NCBI GenBank assembly: GCA_025353015.1
Contig: JANXRM010000501.1
Location: 1-32,909, forward strand
DNA: 32,909 nt
DNA from: Hyphomicrobiales bacterium
Lineage (GTDB): Bacteria; Pseudomonadota; Alphaproteobacteria; Rhizobiales; Hyphomicrobiaceae
Direction of reading: 5' to 3'
Each line of letters starts with the position of its first letter. Positions within the stretch are counted from its first letter, which is position 1. The notes beneath the pieces were generated by a model. The model had not been told where the DNA came from. It ran no database searches and worked only from the letters and a program-made list of their open reading frames with translations. A program made the translations under genes and the position numbers. Positions 7,691-16,152 of this stretch are shown here, in pieces.

Positions 7691-8617
7691 ATGCTGCGCG
7701 TCGTCTTCATGGGCACGCCCGATTTCGCGGTGGCGACGCTGGCCGAAATCGTCAACGCCGGCCATCAGGTCATCGCCGTCTATACGCGCGCGCCGAAGGT
7801 CGCTGGGCGGGGGCTGGCGGAGCGGAAATCGCCGGTGCACGTCTTTGCCGAGGCCACGGGCATTCCCGTCCACACGCCCCGGACATTGCGGGATGCCGCC
7901 GAGCAGGAAAAGTTTGCAGCACTCGGGGCCGATGTCGCGGTCGTCGTCGCCTACGGTCTCATCCTGGCGAAGCCCGTTCTCGATGCCCCGCGCGAGGGCT
8001 GTTTCAACCTGCACGGTAGCGCGCTCCCGCGCTGGCGGGGAGCGGCCCCCGTTCAGCGCGCCATCATGGCAGGCGACACCGCGACCGCGGTCATGGTCAT
8101 GCGCATGGACGAGGGGCTCGACACCGGGCCGGTCTGCCTCGCCGAACATATCCCGATTGGACCCGCTATGCGCGCGGACGAGCTGCACGACGCCATGGCG
8201 GCAACGGGTGCGGGTCTGATGGTCCGGGCGCTCGCGGCTCTCGAACGCGGCAGTCTGACCGCGACCCCGCAACCGGCTGAGGGTGTCACCTACGCGGCCA
8301 AGATCGAGAAAGCGGAATCGCGGATCGATTTCACCCGCCCTGCGGCGGAGGTGCACAACCGGATCCGTGGCTTGTCACCTTTTCCCGGCGCGTGGTTCGA
8401 GACGAGCGCCGCCGGCAAACCCGAACGAATTAAGGTCGTGCAGTCGAAGCTGGCTGACGGTTCAGGGGCATCTGGCACCGTGCTCGATGGACACCTGACC
8501 ATTGCCTGCGGCGACGGCGCGATCCACTTCGAAATCGTGCAGCGTGCCGGCAAGAAACCCATGGTGGCGGACGAGTTCCTGCGCGGTTTCGATTTGCCGA
8601 TCGGCCGCCGGCTTTGA
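7691..8617 (+). CDS. fmt: Methionyl-tRNA formyltransferase
   Basis: Transfers a formyl group from 10-formyl-tetrahydrofolate to Met-tRNA for translation initiation. Of 308 residues, the N-terminal Rossmann-type domain starts [14 protein letters not shown]. The catalytic Asn106, His108 and Asp144 fall in [16 protein letters not shown] and [10 protein letters not shown], at the same numbers as the E. coli enzyme. The C-terminal tRNA-binding domain ends in the normal [15 protein letters not shown], so the gene is intact. The ATG at 7691 follows ACGGAG; an in-frame start at 7658 adds residues foreign to the family. truA, which often follows fmt, is absent; a vWA-domain scrap lies there instead. 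Confidence 0.97.
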   Translation: MLRVVFMGTPDFAVATLAEIVNAGHQVIAVYTRAPKVAGRGLAERKSPVHVFAEATGIPVHTPRTLRDAAEQEKFAALGADVAVVVAYGLILAKPVLDAPREGCFNLHGSALPRWRGAAPVQRAIMAGDTATAVMVMRMDEGLDTGPVCLAEHIPIGPAMRADELHDAMAATGAGLMVRALAALERGSLTATPQPAEGVTYAAKIEKAESRIDFTRPAAEVHNRIRGLSPFPGAWFETSAAGKPERIKVVQSKLADGSGASGTVLDGHLTIACGDGAIHFEIVQRAGKKPMVADEFLRGFDLPIGRRL

Positions 8618-8986
8618 ACGGAGCGTCCCTACTCTGACATTGCCGTCAAACAGGCCAACGGTGCGCCGTTGTTGCGCAAGGTTGCCGTTTTGATGACCGA
8701 TGGTGGCTCTAACACCTATCGCGGTTGGAAGGGGCAGGACCAGCAGACGGTCTCGAACTACGCGATCCAGGTGTGTACGAACATGAAAGCGCAAGGCATC
8801 GAAGTCTATACTGTCGGCTTTGCGCTCGATCAGTTGAGTGCGAAGGAAGCGAGGATTGCGCGGGCGACGCTACAAGCGTGCGGCACGGACGTCTCGCATT
8901 TCTACGAAACGCTGACCGTGCCGCAGCTGCAGGCGGCGTTCCAGGACATCGCGCTGCAAATGTCGTCACTCTACTTGGCGCAATAG
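8618..8986 (+). pseudogene. C-terminal fragment of a TadG-like/von Willebrand A domain protein
   Basis: About 122 codons open in the same frame as fmt directly after its TGA. The sequence VAVLMTDGGSNTYRGW, then VCTNMKAQGIEVYTVGFAL and a Phe-Tyr-rich end (DVSHFYETLTVPQLQAAF), matches the last third of TadG-type pilus-assembly proteins with a vWA fold. The membrane anchor, the Tad N-terminus and the DxSxS metal site are missing. Possible starts are TTG codons at 8669 or 8672, without ribosome sites. This is most simply a remnant left by a deletion or recombination. A short translated product by re-initiation after fmt cannot be excluded. The stop is 18 bp from the end of the convergent tctA. 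Confidence 0.7.
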
Positions 8987-9004
8987 GTCGAGGTCGGCGG
9001 ATGT

Positions 9005-10537
9005 TCACGCCGATTTATTGTCGCCAGCTTCGGCCTCAGCCAGCTTGCGGCGCCAATCGCGGCGGGCGGTGAGAAGCGTCGAGATCGAATGCGCGAGCAG
9101 CAGCGCTGCAAGCACCAGCAAAACAGCCGAAATCGGGCGCCGCACGAAGATCGAGAAATCACCGCCCGACATCGTCAGCGCTTGGCGGAACGACAGCTCC
9201 AGCGTCGGCGCGATGACGAGGCCCAGGACCAGCGGCGCTGGGTCAAGATCGCACTTGCGCAAGAGATAGCCGACGACGCCCATAATCAGCATGATCCAGA
9301 CGTCGACGATGGAGTGGCTGACCTCATAGACGCCGAGCACGCAGAACATCAGGATCAGTGGATAGAGGTAGGCGTAGGGGATACGCAACACCATCACGAA
9401 AAGGCCGACCAGCGGCAGGTTCAAGGCCAGCAGCATGAGGTTGCCGACATACATCGACGCGATGAAGCCCCAGAACACCTGTGGGTGATCGGTCACGAGC
9501 GTCGGTCCTGGCGGCACGCCATGGATCAGCAGCGCCGCCATCAGCACGGCGGTTACGGGGCCGGTTGGCAAGCCGAGCGCCAGCATCGGCACGAAAGCGC
9601 CGGTCGAGGCGGCATTGTTGGCTGACTCAGGTCCAGCGACGCCGGCAACTGCGCCGTGGCCGAACTGCTCGGGGTGTTTCGACAGCCGCTTTTCCAAGGC
9701 GTAGGAGATGAAGCTCGAGATGATATGGGCCGAGCCCGGGACGATGCCGACAAGGAAGCCCAGCACCGAGCCGCGCAGGATCGGCGGTGTGGCCTCGCGC
9801 CACTCGGCGCGCGTCGGCATCAGGTCGGCGAGCCGCGGGCTGATGATCTTGGCATCCATGCTGCGCGCCGGCGTCGATAGGATTTCGCCGAGGCCGAACA
9901 ACCCTACGGCCACCGGCACGATGCCGATACCGTCGGCCAGCTCCTTGATGTCGAACGCGTACCGGAACTGGCCGCTCATGGTGTCGATGCCGATGCAGCC
10001 AAGCAGCAGGCCGATCGACGCCATCAACAGCGTGCGCGGCAGCGACGTCGTGGACATGTAGGCGAGGAAGACCAAGCCCAGCAGCAGCAGCGCGGTATAT
10101 TCGGGCGGGCCGAATTTCAGCGCGAACGCGGCCAAAGGCGGCGCAACGAGCGTCAGCGCCAGTACCGACAGCGTTCCCGCGACGAACGAGCCGACCGCGG
10201 CAATGGCCAACGCCGCGCCGGCACGCCCTTTCTGCGCCATCGCGAAGCCGTCGATGCACGTCATGACGGACGAGGCTTCGCCTGGAATGCGCATCAGGAT
10301 CGACGTGGTGGAGCCGCCGTACTGGGAGCCATAGTAGATGCCGGCCAGCATGACGATGGCCTTCGTCGCATCGAGCCCGAAGGTGGCGGGCAGCAAGATC
10401 GAGATGCCCGCCAACGGTCCGACGCCCGGCAGCACACCGACGAGTGTGCCGACGAGACAGCCGATGAAGGCATAGAACAGCACGTCCGGTTGAAACGCGA
10501 CGGAAAAGCCGAGCATCAGACTGTTGAAGGTATCCAA
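9005..10537 (-). CDS. tctA: Tripartite tricarboxylate transporter, large permease TctA
   Basis: The large membrane subunit of a tripartite tricarboxylate transporter, importing a carboxylate handed over by TctC. The 510 residues are strongly hydrophobic, with about 11-12 likely membrane segments. Family motifs are present: VGVLPGVGPLAGI near the N-terminus, YGGSTTSILMRIPGEASS, and VGIVPGSAHIISSF in the second repeat. I place the start at the TTG at 10537 (MDTFNSLMLGF), because GAGGA sits 7 bp upstream and the resulting N-terminus is the family one. An ATG at 10585 overlapping the tctB stop as TGATG is an alternative that would add 16 residues. It is the last gene of the minus-strand operon. 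Confidence 0.92.
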   Translation of the reverse strand: MDTFNSLMLGFSVAFQPDVLFYAFIGCLVGTLVGVLPGVGPLAGISILLPATFGLDATKAIVMLAGIYYGSQYGGSTTSILMRIPGEASSVMTCIDGFAMAQKGRAGAALAIAAVGSFVAGTLSVLALTLVAPPLAAFALKFGPPEYTALLLLGLVFLAYMSTTSLPRTLLMASIGLLLGCIGIDTMSGQFRYAFDIKELADGIGIVPVAVGLFGLGEILSTPARSMDAKIISPRLADLMPTRAEWREATPPILRGSVLGFLVGIVPGSAHIISSFISYALEKRLSKHPEQFGHGAVAGVAGPESANNAASTGAFVPMLALGLPTGPVTAVLMAALLIHGVPPGPTLVTDHPQVFWGFIASMYVGNLMLLALNLPLVGLFVMVLRIPYAYLYPLILMFCVLGVYEVSHSIVDVWIMLIMGVVGYLLRKCDLDPAPLVLGLVIAPTLELSFRQALTMSGGDFSIFVRRPISAVLLVLAALLLAHSISTLLTARRDWRRKLAEAEAGDNKSA

Positions 10538-10584
10538 ATCCCAGTCCTCGTTTTTACCCGATGCGAGCGACGCAGGGGGTGGCA

Positions 10585-11031
10585 TCAAAATCCGAACGGG
10601 CCCTGTGGCAGCGGACTTTTCAGAAGCGTCGTCAGCAGCAGTTTGGTGCCGAACGTGATCGCGAGGGCATAGACGGCCGCGCGCCATGGCGCCACCCGCT
10701 CGATCAGCGCCAGCACACCTGATATCAGCGCCAGCATGGTGATTAGAAATCCGAGTGGCTCGTAAAGCGCGATCGCCAACACCGCCGCAACCGTGACGCT
10801 GACGGCGTGCGGCAGATCCGACCAGTCCGTCTCGGCAAACGGCGGGCTCTCGCGCGCGGAGACCAACAGCGCCGATGCAAACAGCGCGATGGCCGCAAGC
10901 GCGATATAGGGCAGCATGCCAGGTCCCGGCGAGCCGAGCGTGCCCGCCGGCAGATCGCCGCTCGCCAAATAGGTCAGCACCGCCACGGCCAGCAGCACCC
11001 CACCGACGACGTGGTCTCGGCGCAGGATCAT
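10585..11031 (-). CDS. tctB: Tripartite tricarboxylate transporter, small permease TctB
   Basis: The small membrane subunit of the same transporter. The 148 residues start MILRRDHVVGGVLL and carry four hydrophobic segments. The short conserved motif LGSPGPGMLPYI after the first helix is typical of TctB. The ATG at 11031 is preceded by GGGGTGATG; a TTG at 11067 overlapping the tctC stop is in frame but gives an atypical N-terminus. It lies 32 bp after tctC and 47 bp before tctA in one transcription unit. Confidence 0.9.
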   Translation of the reverse strand: MILRRDHVVGGVLLAVAVLTYLASGDLPAGTLGSPGPGMLPYIALAAIALFASALLVSARESPPFAETDWSDLPHAVSVTVAAVLAIALYEPLGFLITMLALISGVLALIERVAPWRAAVYALAITFGTKLLLTTLLKSPLPQGPFGF

Positions 11032-11063
11032 CGCATCACCCCAGAAAGGTTTCGGAGCACCGC

Positions 11064-12050
11064 TCAAATCTTGCCGATGACGCGGACGGCTTCCTCGACG
11101 CGTTTGGAGTCGAGATCCCAGAACGTCTTGAACTCCGGCTGGTCGAGGTAGGCGATCTCCTCGCCGATGTTCGTCATGGCGGCGACGAAAGCCGGCGCCT
11201 GGACGGCGGTCTTAGTCTCGGTGCGCCAGCGGTCGATGATCGGTTGCGGCGTTCCCTTCGGCGCGAAGAGGCCGCACCAGATATAGAACTCCACGTCGTA
11301 GCCAAGTTCCTTCAGCGTCGGCACGTCGGGCTGGCTCGCCATGCGCTGCCCGGAAAAGCAAGCGAGGATGCGGGCCTTGCCCGCCTTCACCTGCGCCGCT
11401 GCCGAGGCCATCGACGACACCGCCATCTGGGCGTTGTTGCCGATCAGCGCGATCAGCGAGGGGCCGCCGCCTTGCGTCGGCAGGTGCTTCATGGTGAGCC
11501 CGGCCGCCTTCAGGAACAGCGCCGCCGGCAGATGCAGCGCACCATGGAGGCCGGACGAGGCAAAGATCAGCTCGTTCGGCTTCTTCCTGGCGTCGTCGAC
11601 AAGGTCCTTGACCGTCTTGTAGGGCTGCTGGTCGTTGACGAGCAGAACCATCGGTCCCGCCGTGAAGCGGGCGATGGGAATGAAATCGTCGCGCGTGAAT
11701 TTGACTTGGCGGCCATAGACGCGGTCGACCTCGGGAAAGCCAGCCAGCGACACCATGTGCACCAGCAGCGTATAGCCGTCCGGCTTGGCGCTGGCGGCCA
11801 CCTGCGCGCCCACCTGGCCCGCGGCCCCAGCCTTGGTCTCGATGATGACGGGCTGTTTCATCAAGGGTTCGACGACGGCGGCAAGCGGGCGGCCGACTAC
11901 GTCGGCGGTGCCACCCGGCGGAAAGGGGTTGATCAGCGTCACCGGCCGCGAAGGGTAGGCATCCTGCGCGTGTCCGCTTGTGTTCCAGTGGCCGGCCCAA
12001 AGGCCGGCGGATGCTGCGCCGATTGCCCTGACGACTGTGCGACGGTCCAT
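11064..12050 (-). CDS. tctC: Tripartite tricarboxylate transporter substrate-binding protein TctC (Bug family)
   Basis: Periplasmic binding protein that captures a carboxylic acid for TctAB. The 328 residues begin MDRRTVVRAIGAASAGLWAG and reach mature YPSRPVTLINPFPPGG. The signal has a twin Arg at positions 3-4 (DRRTVV), so Tat export is possible although the match is loose. The LINPFPPGGTADVVGR loop, which contacts the ligand carboxylate in Bug proteins, and KPDGYTLL are family hallmarks. The ATG at 12050 follows GGAGGGA. The substrate cannot be told from sequence. The CoA-transferase gene upstream in the same direction suggests an acid that is activated to its CoA ester. Confidence 0.92.
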   Translation of the reverse strand: MDRRTVVRAIGAASAGLWAGHWNTSGHAQDAYPSRPVTLINPFPPGGTADVVGRPLAAVVEPLMKQPVIIETKAGAAGQVGAQVAASAKPDGYTLLVHMVSLAGFPEVDRVYGRQVKFTRDDFIPIARFTAGPMVLLVNDQQPYKTVKDLVDDARKKPNELIFASSGLHGALHLPAALFLKAAGLTMKHLPTQGGGPSLIALIGNNAQMAVSSMASAAAQVKAGKARILACFSGQRMASQPDVPTLKELGYDVEFYIWCGLFAPKGTPQPIIDRWRTETKTAVQAPAFVAAMTNIGEEIAYLDQPEFKTFWDLDSKRVEEAVRVIGKI

Positions 12051-12262
12051 TGTTCCCTCCGATTGCCAGCAACGGCGTTGCTCGCCGTTTTCCTTGTTGT
12101 GGCGACAGTCGTAGCGTGGCAGCCGGGCAGCGGCAAGGCTCCAGCGCGACGGGCTCGACCACGGCATGTGCCGAGAGGCCCCAGATGATGGAACGGCTGA
12201 CGCACAGACAGGCTCAGCTCGTCTGGCGTCGTGTAATTGCCGACCAGAAAACGCGGCTGTTT

Positions 12263-13423
12263 CTAGCTCGCACGCCGCAACGCTTTGATTTCGTCCGCGG
12301 TGAAGCCGGCTGCGGCCAGGACACTTTCGGTGTGCTCGCCAAGACGCGGCGCCATCGGGCCAGCCTTGGTTGCGGATGCCGACATGCGGAACGGCGGGTT
12401 GAGCGCTCTGAAACTGCCGCTGGCATCGGCCACCTCGGCGAAGGCTTGGCGATGCGCCAGTTGCGGATCGGCCATCGTCTCCTTCACTGTCCGGTACTCG
12501 GCCGAGGGCACGGACTGGCGCGCCAGCGCATCCAGGCACTCCCGTGTCGGCCGCGCCTTCGACCAGACCTCGAATTCATCCATCAAGGCGCCCCAGTTGG
12601 TCCGCCGGTCGAGATATTTCTCGAACCGCGGATCTTTGATCCAGTCAAGACGGCCAGCCACCGCGGCCAGGCCCTGAAACGTCCGCTCGCTCGCCACCGC
12701 GATGCTGATGAAGCCGTCCTTGGTCGCCACAGGCCCGAAGAGCGGACGCGCCGGCGGCGGCGGTATCTCGAATTGCGCGGCCTGCATTTCCACCAGCGTC
12801 AGGGACAGCATGCCTTCCAGCATGGACACGTCGAGATGCTGGCCGCGGCCGCTGGCATGTCGCTGATGCAGCGCCGCGCCGATGGCACCGAACGCGTAGG
12901 TGCCAGCGAGGACATCGGCGACATAGACGCCGCAGTTGTCCGGCCGCTCGCGGCCTGGCTGATGCGCCAGGTTGGCGCGATCGAAGCCCGACGCCGCGTG
13001 GATGACTGGCGCGTAGGCTGCCAGATCCGACGACGGTCCGGTCTGGCCGAAACCGGAGATCGAGCAATAGATGAGCCTGGGATTGAGCTTGGCGATCGCC
13101 TGAAAATCAAGCCCCAGCCGCTGCATGACGCCCGGCCGGTAGTTCTCAACCAGGACATCGGCCTTGGCCGCCAGCCGGCGCACGGCCGCGACCGCCGCCT
13201 TGTCCTTGAGATCGAGCACGATGCTGCGTTTGCCAGCATTCAACTGGCCGAAACTGGTGCTGGCGCCCTTCCGGATCGGCGGGCGCGTGCGCATCATGTC
13301 GCCATCGGGTGCCTCGATTTTGATCACCTCCGCGCCGAGGTCGGCGAGCAGCCGCGTGCAGTGCGGCCCCGAAATAGTGGTCGTGAAGTCCAGTACGCGG
13401 AGGCCGCCGAATGCCGTCGTCAT
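12263..13423 (-). CDS. Class III CoA-transferase (CaiB/BaiF family)
   Basis: Moves CoA between carboxylic acids. The 386 residues carry the family features in order: VLDFTTTISGPHCTRLLADL, GAEVIKIEAPDGD, VENYRPGVM, IYCSISGFGQTGP, and the catalytic Asp170 in YVADVLAGTYA (Asp169 in formyl-CoA transferase). The ATG at 13423 follows GAGGGATGG; a GTG one codon upstream is also possible. It lies 212 bp upstream of tctC on the same strand, so both may serve one carboxylate. The true donor and acceptor are unknown; formyl-CoA, succinyl-CoA and carnitine-type activities all occur in this family. Confidence 0.9.
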   Translation of the reverse strand: MTTAFGGLRVLDFTTTISGPHCTRLLADLGAEVIKIEAPDGDMMRTRPPIRKGASTSFGQLNAGKRSIVLDLKDKAAVAAVRRLAAKADVLVENYRPGVMQRLGLDFQAIAKLNPRLIYCSISGFGQTGPSSDLAAYAPVIHAASGFDRANLAHQPGRERPDNCGVYVADVLAGTYAFGAIGAALHQRHASGRGQHLDVSMLEGMLSLTLVEMQAAQFEIPPPPARPLFGPVATKDGFISIAVASERTFQGLAAVAGRLDWIKDPRFEKYLDRRTNWGALMDEFEVWSKARPTRECLDALARQSVPSAEYRTVKETMADPQLAHRQAFAEVADASGSFRALNPPFRMSASATKAGPMAPRLGEHTESVLAAAGFTADEIKALRRAS

Positions 13424-13813
13424 CACCCATCCCTCAGTCGTTGCCAAATCACAGTCCGCAAGCTTCAAGCCTTTCCGCCGCCGTTGCAAGCGGCGGGTGG
13501 GGCGGGAGAGTGGCAGGCCGGCTGGGGGGACGGGGAGAACGAACCAGCATTGACATCCAGTCCGCCCCAGCACGATGAGTGGAGGCCAAGGTGAGCTGAC
13601 GCACACTCCGGGCCGCAACCGACTGTGAACGGACGACCGTTTGGACCACATCCTTTAGTCTGCAATCTGCTTTTTGACTTATTGCGGGCCTTCGTCGGTC
13701 GGCTAAGCCGGATCGCCATCTCCTCGCGGGACATCAGCGGCGCGTGATGTTATGAGCGCGGCAATCACCCATCGTCGTGCAACTCTTGCGTGCAACTCAT
13801 TGAGGAGGCTTCT
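13424..13813. other. 390-bp divergent intergenic region between CoA-transferase and extradiol dioxygenase
   Basis: No credible gene. It should carry the promoters of the minus-strand CoA-transferase/tct unit and of the plus-strand catabolic island. Visible structures are a 7-bp stem with 8-nt loop (CCGCCGC at 13475-13481, GCGGCGG at 13490-13496) and a 13-bp-period direct repeat just before the dioxygenase start. A TTGACT at 13674-13679 has no matching -10 at normal spacing. Confidence 0.5.
13776..13798 (+). repeat. Direct repeat CGTGCAACTC, period 13, just upstream of the dioxygenase gene
   Basis: CGTGCAACTC occurs at 13776-13785 and 13789-13798, separated by TTG. The pair ends 15 bp before the ATG at 13814. 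Direct half-sites a little over one helical turn apart can bind an activator, but the closeness to the start fits a repressor or a translation effect better. It may also be a plain duplication. Confidence 0.35.
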
Positions 13814-14779
13814 ATGTCGGCAGCGGGCGCTTTCGGCGACGTCGCGCATCTCGGCCATGTCGAGATGTTCACCAACAAGTTCGAGGAGAGCCTCGATTTC
13901 TTTACCAGGGTTCTCGGCTTGAAATTGTCTGGGCAGGACGCGAGCAGCGCCTATCTCCGCGCCTGGGAGGACTACGAGTTCCACTCGCTGAAATTGACGC
14001 GCAGCCACACTACTGGCGTGGGGCATGTCGCCTATCGCGTTTCGTCGCGAGAGGCCCTTGGACGGCGGATCAGTGCCATCGAAGCAAGCCGCTACAAGAC
14101 GATCGGCTGGGTCGAAGGCGATGCGGGTCATGGACGCGCCTACCGATTCGAGGATCCGTTCGGGCACGTGTTTGAACTCTACTGGGACACTCGGAAATAT
14201 GTCGCGGAAGCCGGGGACAAGCCGGCTCTAAAAAATATGGCGAGCCGCTTTCACGCGCAGGGTGCCTGTCCCCGCCGCATCGATCACTTGAACCTGTTGG
14301 CGGAGGATGTGGGCGAATTTCGAGACTTCATGGTGACATGCCTCGGCTCGCGCGTGACCGAACAGATCCGCCTCGACAACGGTCGCCTCGGTGGCTGCTG
14401 GTTCACGATCAACAACAAGTCTTACGACCTCGCCTGCACCGAAGAGCATGGCCGGGGCGGCGGCCGCCTGCATCACGTGACCTATGCGGCGGACCAGCGC
14501 GAGGATATTCTGCGCGCCGCCGACATCTTCCTCGAGAACGGCGTGCACATCGAGACGGGGCCGCACAAGCACGCCATCCAGGGAACCTTCTTCCTCTACG
14601 TTTGGGAACCTGCGGGCAATCGCATCGAAATCGCCAATGCTGGTGCGCGCCTGATCCTGGCACCGGACTGGGAGACGGTGACGTGGACGGAGAACGATCG
14701 CAAAAAGGGCCAAGCCTGGGGATTGAAGACCATCGAAACGTTCCACACGCATGGAACACCGCCAGTGACAAAGGTCTGA
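13814..14779 (+). CDS. Extradiol ring-cleavage dioxygenase, type I (catechol 2,3-dioxygenase family)
   Basis: Opens a catechol-type ring next to the hydroxyls using Fe(II) or Mn(II). The 321 residues form two VOC modules, about 10-130 and 155-285. Probable metal ligands are His158 (RIDHLNLL), a His of the pair at 220-221 (RLHHVTYA) and Glu272 (EPAGNRIEI). The closing motif LYVWEPAGNRIE is the extradiol dioxygenase signature, and the N-terminal module keeps the matching DPFGHVFELYW. The ATG at 13814 follows GAGGAGG. The natural substrate is unknown; catechol, homoprotocatechuate and biphenyl-type diols are all cleaved by relatives. It heads a plus-strand island with transport and protocatechuate genes. 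Confidence 0.88.
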   Translation: MSAAGAFGDVAHLGHVEMFTNKFEESLDFFTRVLGLKLSGQDASSAYLRAWEDYEFHSLKLTRSHTTGVGHVAYRVSSREALGRRISAIEASRYKTIGWVEGDAGHGRAYRFEDPFGHVFELYWDTRKYVAEAGDKPALKNMASRFHAQGACPRRIDHLNLLAEDVGEFRDFMVTCLGSRVTEQIRLDNGRLGGCWFTINNKSYDLACTEEHGRGGGRLHHVTYAADQREDILRAADIFLENGVHIETGPHKHAIQGTFFLYVWEPAGNRIEIANAGARLILAPDWETVTWTENDRKKGQAWGLKTIETFHTHGTPPVTKV

Positions 14780-14947
14780 CGCTCGTCGCAGGTCGGCCGG
14801 ATGCGCCGAAAAATATCGATGTGGCGCAGCGCCGGAGTTTGCTTATGGAAGCCAACATCACCGTAAATTCGTCGATGGCGACGAAGCACATCCTTGCCGA
14901 ACTGACCGGGCTCGGAGCACCGTGGAGCGACGCCAGGAGATCCCGAA

Positions 14948-16090
14948 ATGAAGCAGACGTTCGCACGAGCACTGAGCTTGGTTGTGGCCATCGCACTGGC
15001 CGGACCGGCCGTGGCGCAGGACACGATCAAGATCCCGAACATCATCGAGTTGTCGGGCGGTGGCGCAACCGTCGGAACCAACTGGAAGAACGGCTCTTCG
15101 ATGGCCGTTGAAGAGATCAACGCGGCCGGTGGTATCCTCGGCAAGAAGATCGAGCTTATGTTTGTCGACACTGCGACCGACCCGGGCAAGGCTCGCGCTG
15201 GAATCCAACGCGCCATCGACGACAAGCCGATCGCCATCTTCGGCCCGATCTACTCTGGGAGCGTCAGCGCGACGCTGCAGATGACCAACGAGGCTGGTAT
15301 CCCGCAGATCATCGGCGGCGAGGCCGGCAACCTGACCACGCAGGGCTCCAAGTATCTGTTCCGCACCTCTTTCGGCCAGAACGTTTCGATGCCGAAGATC
15401 GCCAACTACATCCGTGACGGCGTCAAGGCAAAGACTGTGTCGGTCATCTACGTCAACAATGACGTCGGCAAAGGCGGCCGCAATGCCATCACCAAAGAGT
15501 TCGAAAGCCGCGGCATCAAGCTTGGCGCCGATCTTTCGACCGAGGCCGGCCAAGCCGACTTCGCCGCCGACGTCGTCAAGCTCAAGGCTGCCAACGCCGA
15601 CGCCGTGTTCGTCTACCTTAACGAGGAAGAGAGCGCGCGCTTCGTGATCGAGGCGAAGAAGCAGGGCCTCGACAAGCCGCTGATCGGCGAGACCACGTTG
15701 CTCGGCCAGAAAGTGATCGACCTCGCCAAGGAAGCCGCAAACGGTGTCAAGGGTCACGTCGGCCTCACCGTCGACGCGCCGATCCCCGCCGTCGCCGAGT
15801 TCGCGAAGAAGTTCCAGGCCAAGTATAACTACGCCTCCGATCACAACGGCATCAAGGGTTACATCGCGCCCTACATGATAAAGGCGGCCGCGGAGAAGGC
15901 CGGCAAGCTTGACGCCAAGGCGATCGTGGAAGCGCTGCACGGTCTCACGATCTCACCCGACAAGACGCCGGGCATCCTGATCGAGGCGACCTGGGACGAG
16001 ACCGGTGAGATCGACCGCATCTCATTCCTGGCCGAGGTCAGGGGCGGCAAGCAGGTCATCACCGAGACCCTGCCGAAGCTGAAGAAGTAA
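14948..16090 (+). CDS. ABC transporter substrate-binding protein, branched-chain amino acid/aromatic acid type (LivK-like)
   Basis: Periplasmic receptor of a HAAT-type ABC importer. The 380 residues start with a clear signal peptide, MKQTFARALSLVVAIALAG, cut probably after AVA at residue 23. The mature type I binding fold shows NGSSMAVEEINAAGGILGKK, IFGPIYSGSVSATLQ and VIYVNNDVGKGGRNAI. The ATG at 14948 follows CAGGAGATC. Many alphaproteobacterial members next to aromatic genes bind aromatic or alicyclic acids rather than amino acids. The downstream pcaHG, shikimate dehydrogenase and dehydroshikimate dehydratase genes make such a ligand plausible here, but this is inference. Confidence 0.92.
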   Translation: MKQTFARALSLVVAIALAGPAVAQDTIKIPNIIELSGGGATVGTNWKNGSSMAVEEINAAGGILGKKIELMFVDTATDPGKARAGIQRAIDDKPIAIFGPIYSGSVSATLQMTNEAGIPQIIGGEAGNLTTQGSKYLFRTSFGQNVSMPKIANYIRDGVKAKTVSVIYVNNDVGKGGRNAITKEFESRGIKLGADLSTEAGQADFAADVVKLKAANADAVFVYLNEEESARFVIEAKKQGLDKPLIGETTLLGQKVIDLAKEAANGVKGHVGLTVDAPIPAVAEFAKKFQAKYNYASDHNGIKGYIAPYMIKAAAEKAGKLDAKAIVEALHGLTISPDKTPGILIEATWDETGEIDRISFLAEVRGGKQVITETLPKLKK

Positions 16091-16107
16091 GCTTTTCCAC
16101 TGGTGAT

Positions 16108-16132
16108 CCCCCGCCGCTGTAGACGGCGGGGG
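16108..16132 (+). terminator. Hairpin between binding protein and permease genes, likely attenuator
   Basis: A perfect 9-bp GC stem, CCCCCGCCG (16108-16116) with CGGCGGGGG (16124-16132), has a 7-nt loop and sits 18 bp after the binding-protein stop. There is no T-run behind it. Such hairpins commonly protect the upstream mRNA or partly stop transcription, so that the binding protein is made in excess over the membrane parts. Confidence 0.6.
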
Positions 16133-16152
16133 CCGTTCAGGGAGTTGCTGCC

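Noticed and set aside
9089-9625. Plus-strand open frames opposite tctA, rich in Gln, His and Arg
   Set aside because: Composition is that of antisense to a membrane protein; tctA has clear family motifs on the other strand.
13674-13710. Sigma-70 promoter for the extradiol dioxygenase from TTGACT at 13674
   Set aside because: No acceptable -10 hexamer lies 16-18 bp downstream.
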